Source: Rhodanobacter sp. C01 (lineage in GTDB: Bacteria; Pseudomonadota; Gammaproteobacteria; Xanthomonadales; Rhodanobacteraceae). Taken from it: a stretch of 64,000 nt of DNA. Under the pieces are notes generated by a model, which saw nothing but the letters and a program-made list of their open reading frames with translations, made no database searches and was not told where the DNA came from. Where the stretch lies: assembly GCF_002001045.1 (NCBI RefSeq), contig NZ_MUNR01000011.1:248001-312000 (forward strand). Reading direction: 5' to 3'. Shown piece by piece: positions 53,683 through 64,000 of this stretch; within the stretch, counting starts at the first letter, position 1, and the number at the start of each line of letters is the position of its first letter. A program made the translations under genes and the position numbers.

Positions 53683-54480
53683 ATGCGCATCACGGTACGC
53701 TACGGTCTGCTCGGTTTCGCTCTCGTCGCCGCCACGCTGCCGGTCAGTGCCGCCGGATCCGGCCAGTTCAAGGATCTGTTGAACAAGGCCAGGCAGTCGA
53801 CGTCCAGCTCCTCGCAGCTTGGCAGCGGCCTGCCCAACAGCGACATCGCTTCCGGCCTCAAGGAGGCGCTGGCCAAGGGCACCACCAACGCGATCAACAG
53901 CCTCGGCCGCAACGATGGCTTCTGGAAGAACGCCAAGGTGCGCATCCCATTGCCTGGCAAGCTGGAACAGGCCGGCAATCTGGCGCGCAAGATGGGACAG
54001 GGTGCCAGGGTCGACGCGTTCGAGCTGAGCCTGAATCGTGCGGCGGAGAAGGCTGTGCCGCAGGTGGCGGACATCTTCGGCGATGCGATCCGCAAGATGA
54101 CCTTGAGTGATGCACACAGCATCCTCACCGGCGGCGACCATGCGGCCACCGATTTCTTCAGGCGTGTCGCCGGTGATGCACTGACCGCACGCATCCATCC
54201 GATCGTGGCCAATGCCACGGCCAGCGTCGGCGTCACCGAGAAATATAAGGAGTTCACCGCCGGCAGCGGTGGTGGCATCGGCGGGGCACTCGGTTCACTG
54301 GGTTCGCTTGGTGGCGGTCACAAGTCGGGCAGCGGTGGTAGCCCGATCGATCTGGACAACTATGTGACCGGCAAGACGATCGATGGTCTGTTCACCATGA
54401 TCGGCGAGGAGGAACAGTCGATCCGCCACAACCCGGCTGCACGCAGCACCGATCTGCTGAAGAAGGTCTTCGGCGGCTGA
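53683..54480 (+). CDS. DUF4197-domain exported protein
   Basis: 265 residues with a signal peptide (residues 8-24) and a single DUF4197 domain: LKEALAKGTTNAINSLGRNDGFWKNAKVRIPLPG, KMGQGARVDAFELSLNRAAEKAVPQ, LTGGDHAATDFFRR, and YVTGKTIDGLFTMIGEEEQSIRHNP. The family is widespread in proteobacteria but uncharacterised. A Gly/Ser-rich linker (about 200-228) precedes the C-terminal helix. AAGGAG before the ATG confirms the start. Confidence 0.85.
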   Translation: MRITVRYGLLGFALVAATLPVSAAGSGQFKDLLNKARQSTSSSSQLGSGLPNSDIASGLKEALAKGTTNAINSLGRNDGFWKNAKVRIPLPGKLEQAGNLARKMGQGARVDAFELSLNRAAEKAVPQVADIFGDAIRKMTLSDAHSILTGGDHAATDFFRRVAGDALTARIHPIVANATASVGVTEKYKEFTAGSGGGIGGALGSLGSLGGGHKSGSGGSPIDLDNYVTGKTIDGLFTMIGEEEQSIRHNPAARSTDLLKKVFGG

Positions 54481-54497
54481 GCGCCGGATTGCCCCTG

Positions 54498-54531
54498 CCC
54501 CCTCATTCCGGCACAGACGGGAATGAGGGGG
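54498..54531. terminator. Strong hairpin after DUF4197 gene
   Basis: CCCCCTCATTCC pairs with GGAATGAGGGGG (12 bp, loop of ten), 18 bases after the stop. There is no clear T-run, so it is a probable terminator without the classic tail. Confidence 0.55.
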
Positions 54532-54606
54532 ACACACGCAAGGCTTGCATTCACGCTGTGAAAGCCACATTCAGGAGAATGGACGTTATCCGATGCTGAG
54601 GTTCCG

Positions 54607-55143
54607 ATGATCCGCGACATCCTGAAAATGGGCGACCCGCGCCTGCTGCGCATCGCCCCGCCGGTACCCGATGCGATGCTGGGCAGCGCGGAACTCGACG
54701 CGCTGATCGCCGACATGTTCGACACCATGCATGCTGCCGATGGCGTCGGCCTTGCCGCGCCGCAGATCGGCATCGACCTGCAGCTGGTGATCTTCGGCTT
54801 CGACAGCAACGAACGTTATCCCGATGCGCCGGCGGTGCCGCGCACGATCCTGCTCAACCCGGTGATCACCCCGCTGTCGCAGGACATGGAAGAGGGCTGG
54901 GAAGGCTGCCTGTCCGTGCCCGGCCTGCGTGGCGCGGTGAGCCGTTACTCGCTGATCCGCTACGAAGGTATCGATCCGCAGGGTGAGCGTATCGAGCGTA
55001 CCGCCGAAGGCTTTCATGCCCGTGTGGTGCAGCATGAGTGTGATCATCTGATCGGACGGCTGTATCCCTCGCGCATCACCGATTTCAGCAAGTTCGGCTA
55101 TCCCGACGTGCTGTTTCCGGGGCAGGACATCGGAGACGACTGA
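54607..55143 (+). CDS. def: Peptide deformylase
   Basis: 178-residue iron/zinc enzyme removing formyl from nascent N-terminal methionine. Motif [11 protein letters not shown] (46-55), motif [10 protein letters not shown] (metal ligand Cys101) and motif [12 protein letters not shown] (His143, Glu144, His147) are all present. Not next to fmt here, so this may be a second or orphan deformylase copy. The DUF427 gene starts one base after its stop. Confidence 0.94.
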   Translation: MIRDILKMGDPRLLRIAPPVPDAMLGSAELDALIADMFDTMHAADGVGLAAPQIGIDLQLVIFGFDSNERYPDAPAVPRTILLNPVITPLSQDMEEGWEGCLSVPGLRGAVSRYSLIRYEGIDPQGERIERTAEGFHARVVQHECDHLIGRLYPSRITDFSKFGYPDVLFPGQDIGDD

Positions 55144-55144
55144 T

Positions 55145-55426
55145 ATGCGAGCGATCTGGAAAGGCACCGTGCTGGCTGAAAGCCATGACACTGTCGTTGT
55201 CGAAGGCAATCACTATTTTCCAGCTGACGCGCTGAGTCAGCAGTATTTTCGCGCCACGGATCATCAGAGCATCTGCCCGTGGAAAGGCACGGCCAGCTAT
55301 TACGACGTGATCGTGGATGGCGAAGTGAATGCCAATGCCGCATGGTATTACCCGACACCGAAGGAGGCCGCCCGCGAGATCAAGGGCCGCGTGGCCTTCT
55401 GGCGTGGGGTGGAAGTCACCGCGTGA
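55145..55426 (+). CDS. DUF427 protein
   Basis: 93 residues, complete DUF427 domain: MRAIWKGTVLAES, VVVEGNHYFP, the conserved STCPWKG-like SICPWKGTASYYDV, and NAAWYYPTPKEAAREIKGRVAF. Small beta-rich cytosolic family of unknown function, with a conserved Cys that may be functional. Almost abuts def, so the two are probably cotranscribed. Confidence 0.9.
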   Translation: MRAIWKGTVLAESHDTVVVEGNHYFPADALSQQYFRATDHQSICPWKGTASYYDVIVDGEVNANAAWYYPTPKEAAREIKGRVAFWRGVEVTA

Positions 55427-55498
55427 TTCGCGCGCGCAGGCGTTGATACGAGGCCATCGATGCATGGATGATGCTGCTCTTTGACGACAGAGTGGCCG

Positions 55499-56725
55499 AT
55501 GTCACCGATTGAATCCGTGCTGCCATCGATGACTGACGGGGCACACGCGCAGCCCCCGCAGGCGCGCCGCAATCCCGGCATCGACCTGCTGCGCGGGATT
55601 TCCATCCTCTTTGTCATCCTCAATCACCTCGGCCTGCGCATTCCGCTGAAGAAAACCGCGCTGGCCGATGTGCTGCCGCCCTGGTTCCTGAGCCGACTCA
55701 ACTACAACGGCTATGAAGCCGTGTTCGTGTTCTTCGTGATCTCCGGTTTCCTGATCGCCGGCAATGCGCTGCAACGCTGGGGTGATCTGGAACGGATCGA
55801 CCTGCGTGCGTTCTACGCGCGTCGCTTCGCCCGCATCGTGCCCTGCCTGCTGATGCTGCTTGCCGTGCTCGCCGTATTGCATCTGCTGGCGGTACCGGAC
55901 TACACCATCAGTCGCCCGGGTCAGTCGCTGCCGGGTGCGCTCTGGGCAGCGCTCGGGCTGCATCTGAACTGGTACGAAGGGCGCACCGGCTACTTGCCAG
56001 GCAACTGGGACGTGCTGTGGTCATTGTCGATCGAGGAAGTGTTCTACATCGGCTTTCCGCTGGTGTCCCTGCTGACGCGTCGGCGCTGGGTGCTGGTACC
56101 TCTGCTGGGGCTGCTTGCACTGTCGATGCCATGGACGCATGCCGCCTTGCGCGGCAACGAGATCTGGCAGGAGAAGGCGTACCTGCCGGGCATGTCGGCG
56201 ATTGCGATCGGCGTGCTTGGTGCGTTGCTGGCAGCGCGCTCCGGCACGCTGCCAGCGCGCGCTGCCGCCTTGCTGGGATGGCTGGGTGCAATCGGTCTGG
56301 TGGCGACGACGATCGACGGGGCGTTGATGTGGCATCTGCTGCGCGACGGCTACATGCTGCTGCTGGCACTCTCTGCGCTGTGTCTGCTGCTGGCCTGCGA
56401 GCAACGCCAGCGGCACGGAGACTGGCGCCCATGGCGGGCGCTGGACTGGCTGCGATCGTGGGGGCGGCTCAGCTACGAGATCTATCTCACGCACATGTTC
56501 GTGGTGACGCCGGCGGTATGGCTGTTCAGGCTTAGCGGTGCGGACTACCGGTATGGCTTGCTGTGGTATCTGCTGGTATTGCCCCTGTGCTGGCTGCTGG
56601 GTGTGGCAGTGGAACGCTGGCTGTCGACACCATGCGAGCGTTGGCTGCGTCGCAAGCTGGCCAAACAGCCACACACCGAGCCGCCGGCAACGCCTCCAAC
56701 AACGGTGGAACTCCCGGTAGCGTAA
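55499..56725 (+). CDS. Acyltransferase 3 family membrane protein (OafA/YrhL type)
   Basis: 408 residues, about ten membrane helices. It starts with NPGIDLLRGISILFVILNHLGLRIPL (the Arg and His of the family motif) and continues with FVFFVISGFLIAG, FYARRFARIVPCLL, GNWDVLWSLSIEEVFYIGFPL and WGRLSYEIYLTHMFV. Such enzymes O-acylate surface sugars or lipids. Substrate unknown. ATG chosen; the frame is open 18 bases upstream to a TTG, and a start at 55529 would also leave the domain intact. Confidence 0.85.
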   Translation: MSPIESVLPSMTDGAHAQPPQARRNPGIDLLRGISILFVILNHLGLRIPLKKTALADVLPPWFLSRLNYNGYEAVFVFFVISGFLIAGNALQRWGDLERIDLRAFYARRFARIVPCLLMLLAVLAVLHLLAVPDYTISRPGQSLPGALWAALGLHLNWYEGRTGYLPGNWDVLWSLSIEEVFYIGFPLVSLLTRRRWVLVPLLGLLALSMPWTHAALRGNEIWQEKAYLPGMSAIAIGVLGALLAARSGTLPARAAALLGWLGAIGLVATTIDGALMWHLLRDGYMLLLALSALCLLLACEQRQRHGDWRPWRALDWLRSWGRLSYEIYLTHMFVVTPAVWLFRLSGADYRYGLLWYLLVLPLCWLLGVAVERWLSTPCERWLRRKLAKQPHTEPPATPPTTVELPVA

Positions 56726-56762
56726 GCTGCAGAAGGGCGGCTATACGCCCGGGAGAAGTTCG

Positions 56763-57020
56763 GTGAAGAAAGAAGATGAAACGCACATGCAGATTGTCTC
56801 TGCGGATATCAGTTCGGAATCGCTGACCGGGATGGTGATCTTCCGGCCCCACTGCGTATCGCGCACGGGTCGCAACGTGGCCGAAGACAGCAAGACCGGG
56901 AACTGGTATGCCTTGCGCCCGGCCGAGGTGCGCAGCTTTGCGCGTGCGTTGCTGGATGCGGCCGATGCGCTGGATCTGAAGACGAAGATGCTGCAGGCGG
57001 CCAAGACCGCGACAGGATGA
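56763..57020 (+). CDS. Small hypothetical protein
   Basis: 85 residues, not recognised. Starts with GTG, with GGAG eight bases upstream. The sequence has a beta-rich first half (MVIFRPHCVSRTGRNVAED, NWYALRP) and a helical second half (EVRSFARALLDAADALDLKTKMLQAA), with one cysteine. No membrane segment. It lies 37 bases after the acyltransferase. Confidence 0.55.
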   Translation: MKKEDETHMQIVSADISSESLTGMVIFRPHCVSRTGRNVAEDSKTGNWYALRPAEVRSFARALLDAADALDLKTKMLQAAKTATG

Positions 57021-57093
57021 CGGATATGCCCGTATGCCTGATATGAAACAGAACACATTCGCGCAGTGATCCGGCGACTGCAGTCGCGTAGCT

Positions 57094-58068
57094 TCAGATT
57101 TCCAGCAGGTCGTGCCCCACGATCAGGCGCCCCTTGAAGTGGGGCGTCACGGCATCACGCCACACCTCATCTGGAATCGGCGGAGAACCGCCGGGCACGA
57201 AGTGCGACAACACCAGGGTCTTCACCCCGGCCTCAGTAGCAATGCGGCCCACCTGTTCGGTGGTGGTGTGGCTGGCCAGCAGATGTTCGCGCAGGCGGCT
57301 TGCGTTCTGCTCGGTGGCGATCAGCTTGTCCAGTGCTGGCAGGTACATCGCCTCATGCACCAGCACATCGGCGCCGCGCGCGAGCGCCACCAGGTTTTCG
57401 GATGGCCGCGTGTCGCCGGAGAACACGATGGAGCGATCCGGGCAGTCGAAGCGATAGGCGAAGGCGGGCGTGACCGGTGGATGCTGCACCAGTGCAGCGG
57501 TGACCTTCACCCGCGCATCCTGCATCACCACGCCCGCGGTGGCCAGTTCATGCGGCACGATCAACGGCGCCAGGGGTGGCCGACCCTCGTCAGCCATTCG
57601 AATGCGGATGTCGTAGTCGTTCATTTCCAGGAACAACCGCGTCATCTCCTTGAGCGGCGGCGGTCCCCAGGTATCGACCCGGCTGTGCAGCGGTCCCGCC
57701 CAGGCCAGCAGCAACAGGTTGCCGTAGTCGGCGTTGTGGTCGGAGTGCTGGTGTGTGATGAACACGTTGCGGGTCGCGCCGAGATCGAGCCCCGCTTTCA
57801 CCATCTGTCGTGCGACGCCGTTGCCACAGTCGATCACGTAGATCACGCCATCGACCACGATGGCATTCGCCGGCGCGGAGCGGTCCGCTTTGGGCGTCGG
57901 GCCACCGGCTGTGCCAAGCAGGATCAGGCGCGAGCGCGCAGCGGGGGCGCTGGCGCGTGCGAACAACGGGAAGGGGCAGGCGAGCGCCGCCAGTGACACG
58001 CCCGTTGCGTGCAGCAAGCGGCGACGCGCGTGATCGATCGGGCTGTCGCTTTTTACGGGAGTGCGCAT
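57094..58068 (-). CDS. Metallo-beta-lactamase-fold hydrolase with Tat-like signal
   Basis: 324 residues. The N-terminus RRRLLHATGVSLAALACPF has a twin-arginine-type pattern with a hydrophobic core, so export by Tat is likely. The MBL domain has the metal site THQHSDHNADYG (His106, His108, Asp110, His111), the later ligands in FSGDTRPSEN and the SHTTTEQ and LSHFVPGG segments. It resembles the RNase Z-like/arylsulfatase-type MBL branch. Substrate unknown. Confidence 0.8.
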   Translation of the reverse strand: MRTPVKSDSPIDHARRRLLHATGVSLAALACPFPLFARASAPAARSRLILLGTAGGPTPKADRSAPANAIVVDGVIYVIDCGNGVARQMVKAGLDLGATRNVFITHQHSDHNADYGNLLLLAWAGPLHSRVDTWGPPPLKEMTRLFLEMNDYDIRIRMADEGRPPLAPLIVPHELATAGVVMQDARVKVTAALVQHPPVTPAFAYRFDCPDRSIVFSGDTRPSENLVALARGADVLVHEAMYLPALDKLIATEQNASRLREHLLASHTTTEQVGRIATEAGVKTLVLSHFVPGGSPPIPDEVWRDAVTPHFKGRLIVGHDLLEI

Positions 58069-58131
58069 GCATCGCCCTCGGGGATCCGAGGGTCGACTAT
58101 GTCGCGATCGACAGGGTGAGTAAAGCCGTAG

Positions 58132-58947
58132 TCAGCCGCGATAGCGATTGATCGTGTCGCGCAATTCCTGTGTCGCGGCACGCGCGGCCTGTGCGTAGTC
58201 CTCGCCGTTGCCGGCGTAGAGAATCGCGCGTGATGAGCTGATCAGCAGGCCATTGCCGTCAGGCGTGCGGCCGTTGCGCACCACCGCTTCCACATCGCCA
58301 CCCTGCGCGCCAATGCCGGGCACCAGCAGCGGCATGTCGCCGACCAGCGCGCGTACTTCGCCGAGCTGCTCCGGCCAGGTGGCGCCGGTGACCAGGGCGC
58401 AGTTGCCGTGGCTGTTCCAGTCGCGCGCGATGATCCGAGCCACGTGCTGGTACAGCGGCATGCCGCCCACGTCGAGATCCTGCAGGTCGGCGGCGCCGGG
58501 GTTGGAGGTATGACAGAGCAGGATCACGCCCTTGTCGGCGCGATCGAGGAACGGCTGCACCGAGTCACGACCGAGGTATGGGTTCAACGTGACCGCATCG
58601 GCCCGATAGCGGTCGAATGCCTCGCTGACGTAGTGCTGTGCGGTGCTGCCGATATCGCCGCGCTTGGCGTCGAGGATCACCGGTACGCCCGGATGCTTCT
58701 GGTGGATATGCGCGATCAGCCGTTCCAGCGCGTCTTCCGCACGCAGCGCGGCGAAGTGGGCGATCTGCGGCTTGTAGGTGCAGACCAGATCGGCGGTGGC
58801 ATCGACGATGGCGCGGCAGAATTCGAAAACCGCATCTGGATCGCCGCGCAGATGCGCGGGGAATTTGGAGGGTTCCGGATCGAGACCGACGCAGACCAGT
58901 GAGTCGTGGTTCTTCCAGGCTTGCTGCAATGACTGCATGAAGTGCAT
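58132..58947 (-). CDS. pyrF: Orotidine-5'-phosphate decarboxylase (type 2)
   Basis: 271-residue TIM-barrel enzyme, last step of UMP synthesis. Seen: [26 protein letters not shown], catalytic [13 protein letters not shown] (Lys95), [14 protein letters not shown], and [13 protein letters not shown]. The length and the [11 protein letters not shown] block match the longer class-2 PyrF. GGAG six bases before the ATG decides the start, and the upstream frame was left out. Confidence 0.94.
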   Translation of the reverse strand: MHFMQSLQQAWKNHDSLVCVGLDPEPSKFPAHLRGDPDAVFEFCRAIVDATADLVCTYKPQIAHFAALRAEDALERLIAHIHQKHPGVPVILDAKRGDIGSTAQHYVSEAFDRYRADAVTLNPYLGRDSVQPFLDRADKGVILLCHTSNPGAADLQDLDVGGMPLYQHVARIIARDWNSHGNCALVTGATWPEQLGEVRALVGDMPLLVPGIGAQGGDVEAVVRNGRTPDGNGLLISSSRAILYAGNGEDYAQAARAATQELRDTINRYRG

Positions 58948-58972
58948 CGTGATCTCCGGTCGAGAAGCGAGG

Positions 58973-59041
58973 AAAAAGGAGTGAGAGAGAGCTTGCAAGC
59001 TGTCGCCTTCTCTTGCTTCTCATTCCGCTTCCCTCACTCCT
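58973..59041 (-). terminator. Rho-independent terminator of ettA
   Basis: On the minus strand AGGAGTGAG (59041-59033) pairs with CTCACTCCT (58985-58977) and is followed by T5. The 47-base intervening sequence contains a second palindrome (AGCTTGCAAGCT). It lies between ettA and the pyrF start. Confidence 0.7.
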
Positions 59042-59045
59042 GCTC

Positions 59046-60707
<1,662 letters not shown>

Positions 60708-60931
60708 GCTGGCTCCGTGGGCATGCGCGTGGCCGGCCCGAGTGGGCGGCCACGCGCAGGGCGTGGGTATCAAACCCGGCATTATAGAGGGTTACGGCCT
60801 AGCCCCGGTGACGGCTTTCGGACGACTGGCTGCATTATTTCGAGTTGATCGCCATGCGTTCGTCACTTTTTGTGCCCGTTTGGTCGTCAGCCGTGGCTGC
60901 TTCCGCTTAAGGCCCGCTACGCGGCCTCCGC

Positions 60932-62011
60932 TCAGGGCGTCTGCACGTTCAGCGTCTTGCGGAAAAACGCCAGTGCATCGGCCTGGATCTGCGCATGTAC
61001 CGCAACGCGGTTGACGCCGGGCGGGTCGCTGCAGATGACCCGTGCGTCCTTTGCCAGCTCGGGCGAGCACGGGCTTAGGAACACCCAGTGATCCGCCTTT
61101 GCTACGACCCTGACGCCCGCCAGCGTGGGGATCAGTGGACGCAGGTGTGCGGCATTCTCCGGCGGCAGCAGCACATGGTCATCCTGCCCGTAGTAGAGGA
61201 AGACCGGCCGGTCGATCGCCGCAGCGCCGGCTTGGCCGAAGACCAGGCTCAGCGGTGCCATCACGAAGGCTGCCTTGATGCGTGGATCAGCGGTGCTGCC
61301 CCAGCGGGTGAGACTGTCTTGCAGCGCAGCTGCGTACTGCCCGATGGTCTGGCCGTGGCTGGCGGCCTCGGCGGTGAGCTGCTTCATGTCGCCGCAGATG
61401 TTCGGGTCGTCCGGATAACGGTGGCAGTAGTCTAGAAAGCGCTTGAACTGCGGCACAGCACCCACCAGCAGCAGGCTGGTGTAGCCGCCCGCCGAGAAGC
61501 CGGCAACGCCTATGCGATTCGCGTCGATCAGGCTTTTCCAGCGTGAGTCCGCAAGCAGGGTACTGATGGTGGCCTTCACCTGGATCGGTCGACCGACCAG
61601 GATTGGCGCATGCCCGACGCCGCTGGTGTCGTGGAAATTGTCCTTGGGATGCTCGAGCGTGGCGACGACGAAGCCATGGCTCGCCAGGTAGGTCGCCAGG
61701 TCGTGATGACCCAGATCGGAACCGCCGTTGCCGTGCGAAATCACCACCAGCGGCTTGGTGCCGGGAATCGCCGGCGCGTCGCGGCTGGCGGCGACGTGGT
61801 AGGGGCCGACGTCGGTCGTGCCTGTGGCCTGGGTCGATGGGTAGAACACGTAGCCAGGCATCGAGCCGCCGCTGACTGGATCGTGGATGCGGATAGCCTG
61901 GAATCCGACGCCGGTGACGGTTCCGGCGAGGAGGGCAAAGGGCAGGAGCAGCAGGGACAGTGCGAGCCAGCGCCAGCGGCGGCGGGTGGGGTGCAAACTA
62001 GCCAGCGTCAT
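60932..62011 (-). CDS. Secreted alpha/beta hydrolase (dienelactone-hydrolase-like)
   Basis: 359 residues, with a signal peptide or anchor (hydrophobic 14-33 after an Arg-rich start). The oxyanion region is VVISHGNGGSDLGHHDLATYLAS, the nucleophile elbow GFSAGG gives Ser173, the acid is near YYGQDDHVLL, and the His is in KADHWVFL. The pattern agrees with exported predicted dienelactone hydrolases/PAF-AH-like esterases. A second, Cys-type DLH protein lies at 2025. Substrate unknown. Confidence 0.8.
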   Translation of the reverse strand: MTLASLHPTRRRWRWLALSLLLLPFALLAGTVTGVGFQAIRIHDPVSGGSMPGYVFYPSTQATGTTDVGPYHVAASRDAPAIPGTKPLVVISHGNGGSDLGHHDLATYLASHGFVVATLEHPKDNFHDTSGVGHAPILVGRPIQVKATISTLLADSRWKSLIDANRIGVAGFSAGGYTSLLLVGAVPQFKRFLDYCHRYPDDPNICGDMKQLTAEAASHGQTIGQYAAALQDSLTRWGSTADPRIKAAFVMAPLSLVFGQAGAAAIDRPVFLYYGQDDHVLLPPENAAHLRPLIPTLAGVRVVAKADHWVFLSPCSPELAKDARVICSDPPGVNRVAVHAQIQADALAFFRKTLNVQTP

Positions 62012-62094
62012 GCGGTCACCTCCTCGAAGATGGGTCGCGTCAGCCGCCCGTTGGGCAGCCGCATAAAGCCGGCATCATAGCGACTGTGCGAAGC

Positions 62095-62712
62095 TCAGGC
62101 GGTAGGTTTGCGACGCCTGGCTGGCGCTGGCGCCAGCGCCAGGCCTGCCAGCAGCAGATCGAGCAGTTGCGCGAAGGCTGCGTCCTCGCCCGGGCCGCTC
62201 CACAGGTGGGCCATGCCGGGGTAGTGGAAACGCGAGGTGGCATCGAAGATCGCCAACGCAGTGGCCCTGGCATCCACCTTGCGGAAATCGCCGCTGGCTA
62301 CGCCGGCGGCGATGATCGAGATGATCTGCTGCTGGAGGTGCTCGACGTGCTCGCCGATCACCTCGCGTGCATCGGCGGCCAGCGCACCGTAAGTGGCAAA
62401 CAATTCGGGGTCGCCCAGCACCTTGTCGCGCTTGATCTCGCGCAGCGCGCCCAGCCACTGGCGCAGCCGTGCAGGCGGCGCAGCACGGCTGGCGGCGATC
62501 GCCTGCAGCGGGGCGGTGACGCGCTCCAGCCATCCGCGCAGCACGGCATCGCGCAGCGCCGCCTTGCTGGCGAAATGGCGGTACACGCTGCCGTGGCTGA
62601 CCCCCAAGGCTTGCGCCACATCGACCACGGTGGCTTTGCCGGGGCCGTAGCGTCGCAACACATTCTCGGCGGCGGCGAGGATGCGTTCAGGGGTCAGTGC
62701 GGAGTCGTTCAT
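62095..62712 (-). CDS. TetR-family transcriptional regulator
   Basis: 205 residues. The N-terminal HTH is ILAAAENVLRRYGPGKATVVDVAQALGVSHGSVYRHFASKAALRDAVL, a typical TetR DNA-binding domain. The C-terminal helices form a ligand domain. Its ATG overlaps the stop of the NmrA-like gene (ATGA), so it is cotranscribed downstream of the enzymes it probably controls. A Lys/Arg-rich C-terminus (PARRRKP) follows. Confidence 0.88.
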   Translation of the reverse strand: MNDSALTPERILAAAENVLRRYGPGKATVVDVAQALGVSHGSVYRHFASKAALRDAVLRGWLERVTAPLQAIAASRAAPPARLRQWLGALREIKRDKVLGDPELFATYGALAADAREVIGEHVEHLQQQIISIIAAGVASGDFRKVDARATALAIFDATSRFHYPGMAHLWSGPGEDAAFAQLLDLLLAGLALAPAPARRRKPTA

Positions 62713-63629
62713 GCCACGGATTCAACCACGTCGCGGCTGGCGTTGACGAGTTCGTCGACCACGTAGCCCAGCGGGATGTGACCGTGCCTGTGCTCCACTG
62801 CGCCGCCTTCGAAGTCGATCCAGCCATTGTTGAAGCCATCCAGCATGGCGATGCGCGGACCCGTACGACTGGCCGGCATGCCCTCGGCCTCGAAGCGCGC
62901 CGCCCATTGCGTACGCGGCAGCGCGGTCGCCTCGACATCACGCTCGAGCACCGCGGCCAGCGCCTGTGCCATGTCCAGCGGGCTGTAACGCCGGGGGCCT
63001 TCCAGCTCGATCAGCCGGCGACCATGCCATGTCTCGGTGAGCGTGGTTGCGATGCTGCGGCCAATGTCGTCGGTGGCGACCATCGGTATCGCGCGATCGA
63101 GCGGGTGCAGGCAGCTGACGAGGCGTCCCTCGCGTTGTGCCAGCGCCACGTCCCAGCGCAGGTTTTCCATGAACCACGCGGCGCGCACATGCGCGTGCGG
63201 CATGGGCAGCGCGTCGAGTGCATCTTCCAGCAGGTGCAGCTGGGTGATGAGGCCAAGATCACGCTGGTGCTGGGCGCCGATCGAGGATAGTGCGACGACC
63301 TTGGGCGGCAACGCCCGGAGCAAGGCGGTGGTGAGTGTCTGCAGCAGGGCGCGCGACTCGGCGAAATCGGGGCTGGGCGCGAAGTTGGCCGGCAGCATGG
63401 CAAACACGCCGCCGACGTTGTTGAATGCAGTAGCCAGTGCGCCCGCATCGGACCAGTCGGCAATGGCAATTTCAGCGCCCTGTGCTTCCCAGGCCGCCGC
63501 CTTCGCCCTGTCGCGCACGATCGCGCGGACATGCTGGCCGCGGTCCAGCAGGTGCCTGGCGACGGCGCTGCCGACCTGGCCGCTGATGCCCATGATTGCG
63601 TACATGTCTTGTGATGCCATGACGTGCAT
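62709..63629 (-). CDS. NmrA-like NAD(P)-binding reductase
   Basis: 306 residues, atypical short-chain dehydrogenase (NmrA type). Rossmann motif YAIMGISGQVGSAVARHLL (near residues 10-28), VRAIVRDRAKA, ADWSDAGAL, FAMLPANFAPSP, VALSSIGAQH and MPHAHVRAAWFMENL. These enzymes are quinone or enoyl reductases, or redox sensors. GAGGA seven bases before the ATG supports the start; the extended upstream frame was rejected. In one run with an aldo/keto reductase upstream and tetR downstream. Confidence 0.82.
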   Translation of the reverse strand: MHVMASQDMYAIMGISGQVGSAVARHLLDRGQHVRAIVRDRAKAAAWEAQGAEIAIADWSDAGALATAFNNVGGVFAMLPANFAPSPDFAESRALLQTLTTALLRALPPKVVALSSIGAQHQRDLGLITQLHLLEDALDALPMPHAHVRAAWFMENLRWDVALAQREGRLVSCLHPLDRAIPMVATDDIGRSIATTLTETWHGRRLIELEGPRRYSPLDMAQALAAVLERDVEATALPRTQWAARFEAEGMPASRTGPRIAMLDGFNNGWIDFEGGAVEHRHGHIPLGYVVDELVNASRDVVESVA

Positions 63630-63669
63630 GTGATGTTCCTCGGGTGGTGACGGAAAGGAGGGGCGTGCT

Positions 63670-64000
63670 TCAGCGCGCGTCGCGCTCGCTGTCGAGCATC
63701 GCCATCTGTGCGGCGGCGTAGCGGTCGCCCGCAGCAGAGCCGGGTGGCACGGCACGCTCGATCGCGGCGAGGTCATCTGTGCCGAGTGTTACCTGCAGCG
63801 CGCCCAGCGCTTCGTTCAGGCGTTCGCGGCTGCGCGCGCCCACCAGCGGCACGATGTCTTCGCCACGCGCCAGCACCCAGGCGATTGCGAGCTGGGCCAC
63901 GCTGACGCCGCGAGCCTCGGCCAGTCCACGCAGCACGTCGACCAGCTGCAGGTTGTGTTCCAGGTTCTCGCCCTGGAAGCGTGGCGAGTGCGTGCGGAAA
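63670..64000 (-). CDS. Aldo/keto reductase, C-terminal fragment (cut by window end)
   Basis: The frame is open to base 64000. The visible end of an NADPH-dependent aldo/keto reductase includes SPRFQGENLEHNLQLVD, LAEARGVSVAQLAIAWVLARGEDIVPLVGARS and LNEALGAL. This is the cofactor-binding part of the barrel; the active-site Tyr and Lys lie outside the window. It precedes the NmrA-like gene by 40 bases. Confidence 0.85.
   Translation of the reverse strand, partial: FRTHSPRFQGENLEHNLQLVDVLRGLAEARGVSVAQLAIAWVLARGEDIVPLVGARSRERLNEALGALQVTLGTDDLAAIERAVPPGSAAGDRYAAAQMAMLDSERDAR

Overview
The window is GC-rich chromosomal DNA from a gammaproteobacterium, most likely of the Rhodanobacteraceae/Xanthomonadaceae type. 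This is inferred from gene content: a ubiH-ubiI pair, holC-pepA divergent from lptF-lptG, a single-chain PurL of about 1290 residues, an intracellular PHB depolymerase, a SAH riboswitch before ahcY, and an M56-TonB membrane peptidase. No rRNA, insertion sequence, prophage, CRISPR array or plasmid function was seen. It reads as ordinary core chromosome with a few accessory islands.

Layout. 1-2.8 kb: ubiquinone monooxygenases and a secreted dienelactone-hydrolase-like protein. 2.8-8.0 kb: a membrane GTPase divergent from a 1199-residue hybrid sensor kinase. 8.0-12.3 kb: holC/pepA (minus) and lptF/lptG (plus; LPS export). 12.3-19.1 kb: an NdvA-like ABC exporter, threonine aldolase, an SLC13-type carrier with RCK_C domains, and a thiS-thiG-trmB run. 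19.4-20.9 kb: tRNA-Gly(CCC) and a rimB-rimK pair. 20.9-24.6 kb: the most unusual segment. Two paralogous small secreted proteins have near-identical promoters and palindromes; a decayed blaI copy lies between them, then an intact blaI-M56/TonB pair. 24.7-26.9 kb: candidate sRNA/terminator and an OmpR-type two-component system. 26.9-32.4 kb: ilvE, a DUF4124 protein, metF, an ATP-grasp protein, and ahcY with its SAH riboswitch. 32.6-38.6 kb: ppc, uup and a D,D-carboxypeptidase. 38.8-43.3 kb: phaZ, a methyltransferase, an RDD protein, xerD and a lipoprotein DsbC. 43.4-50 kb: purL, an unknown membrane protein, a glycosyltransferase and an EamA transporter. 50-53.5 kb: two tandem DUF2127 proteins, then ybdD and cstA. 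53.7-57 kb: DUF4197, def, DUF427, an acyltransferase and a small unknown protein. 57-64 kb: a metallo-beta-lactamase-fold protein, pyrF, ettA, an alpha/beta hydrolase and a TetR/NmrA/aldo-keto reductase group cut by the window end.

How genes work together. metF and ahcY belong to the methyl cycle, and ahcY has its own RNA sensor for S-adenosylhomocysteine. lptF/lptG export LPS, while the NdvA-like exporter, acyltransferase and glycosyltransferase point to envelope glycans. rimB/rimK modify ribosomal protein S6. The blaI/M56 pair is best read as a repressor/protease signalling module. Its likely targets are the two small cysteine-containing secreted proteins, because a 14-bp palindrome overlaps the -35 box of both promoters in the same way.

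All calls come from reading the sequence by eye. Percent identities are estimates and no database search was run.
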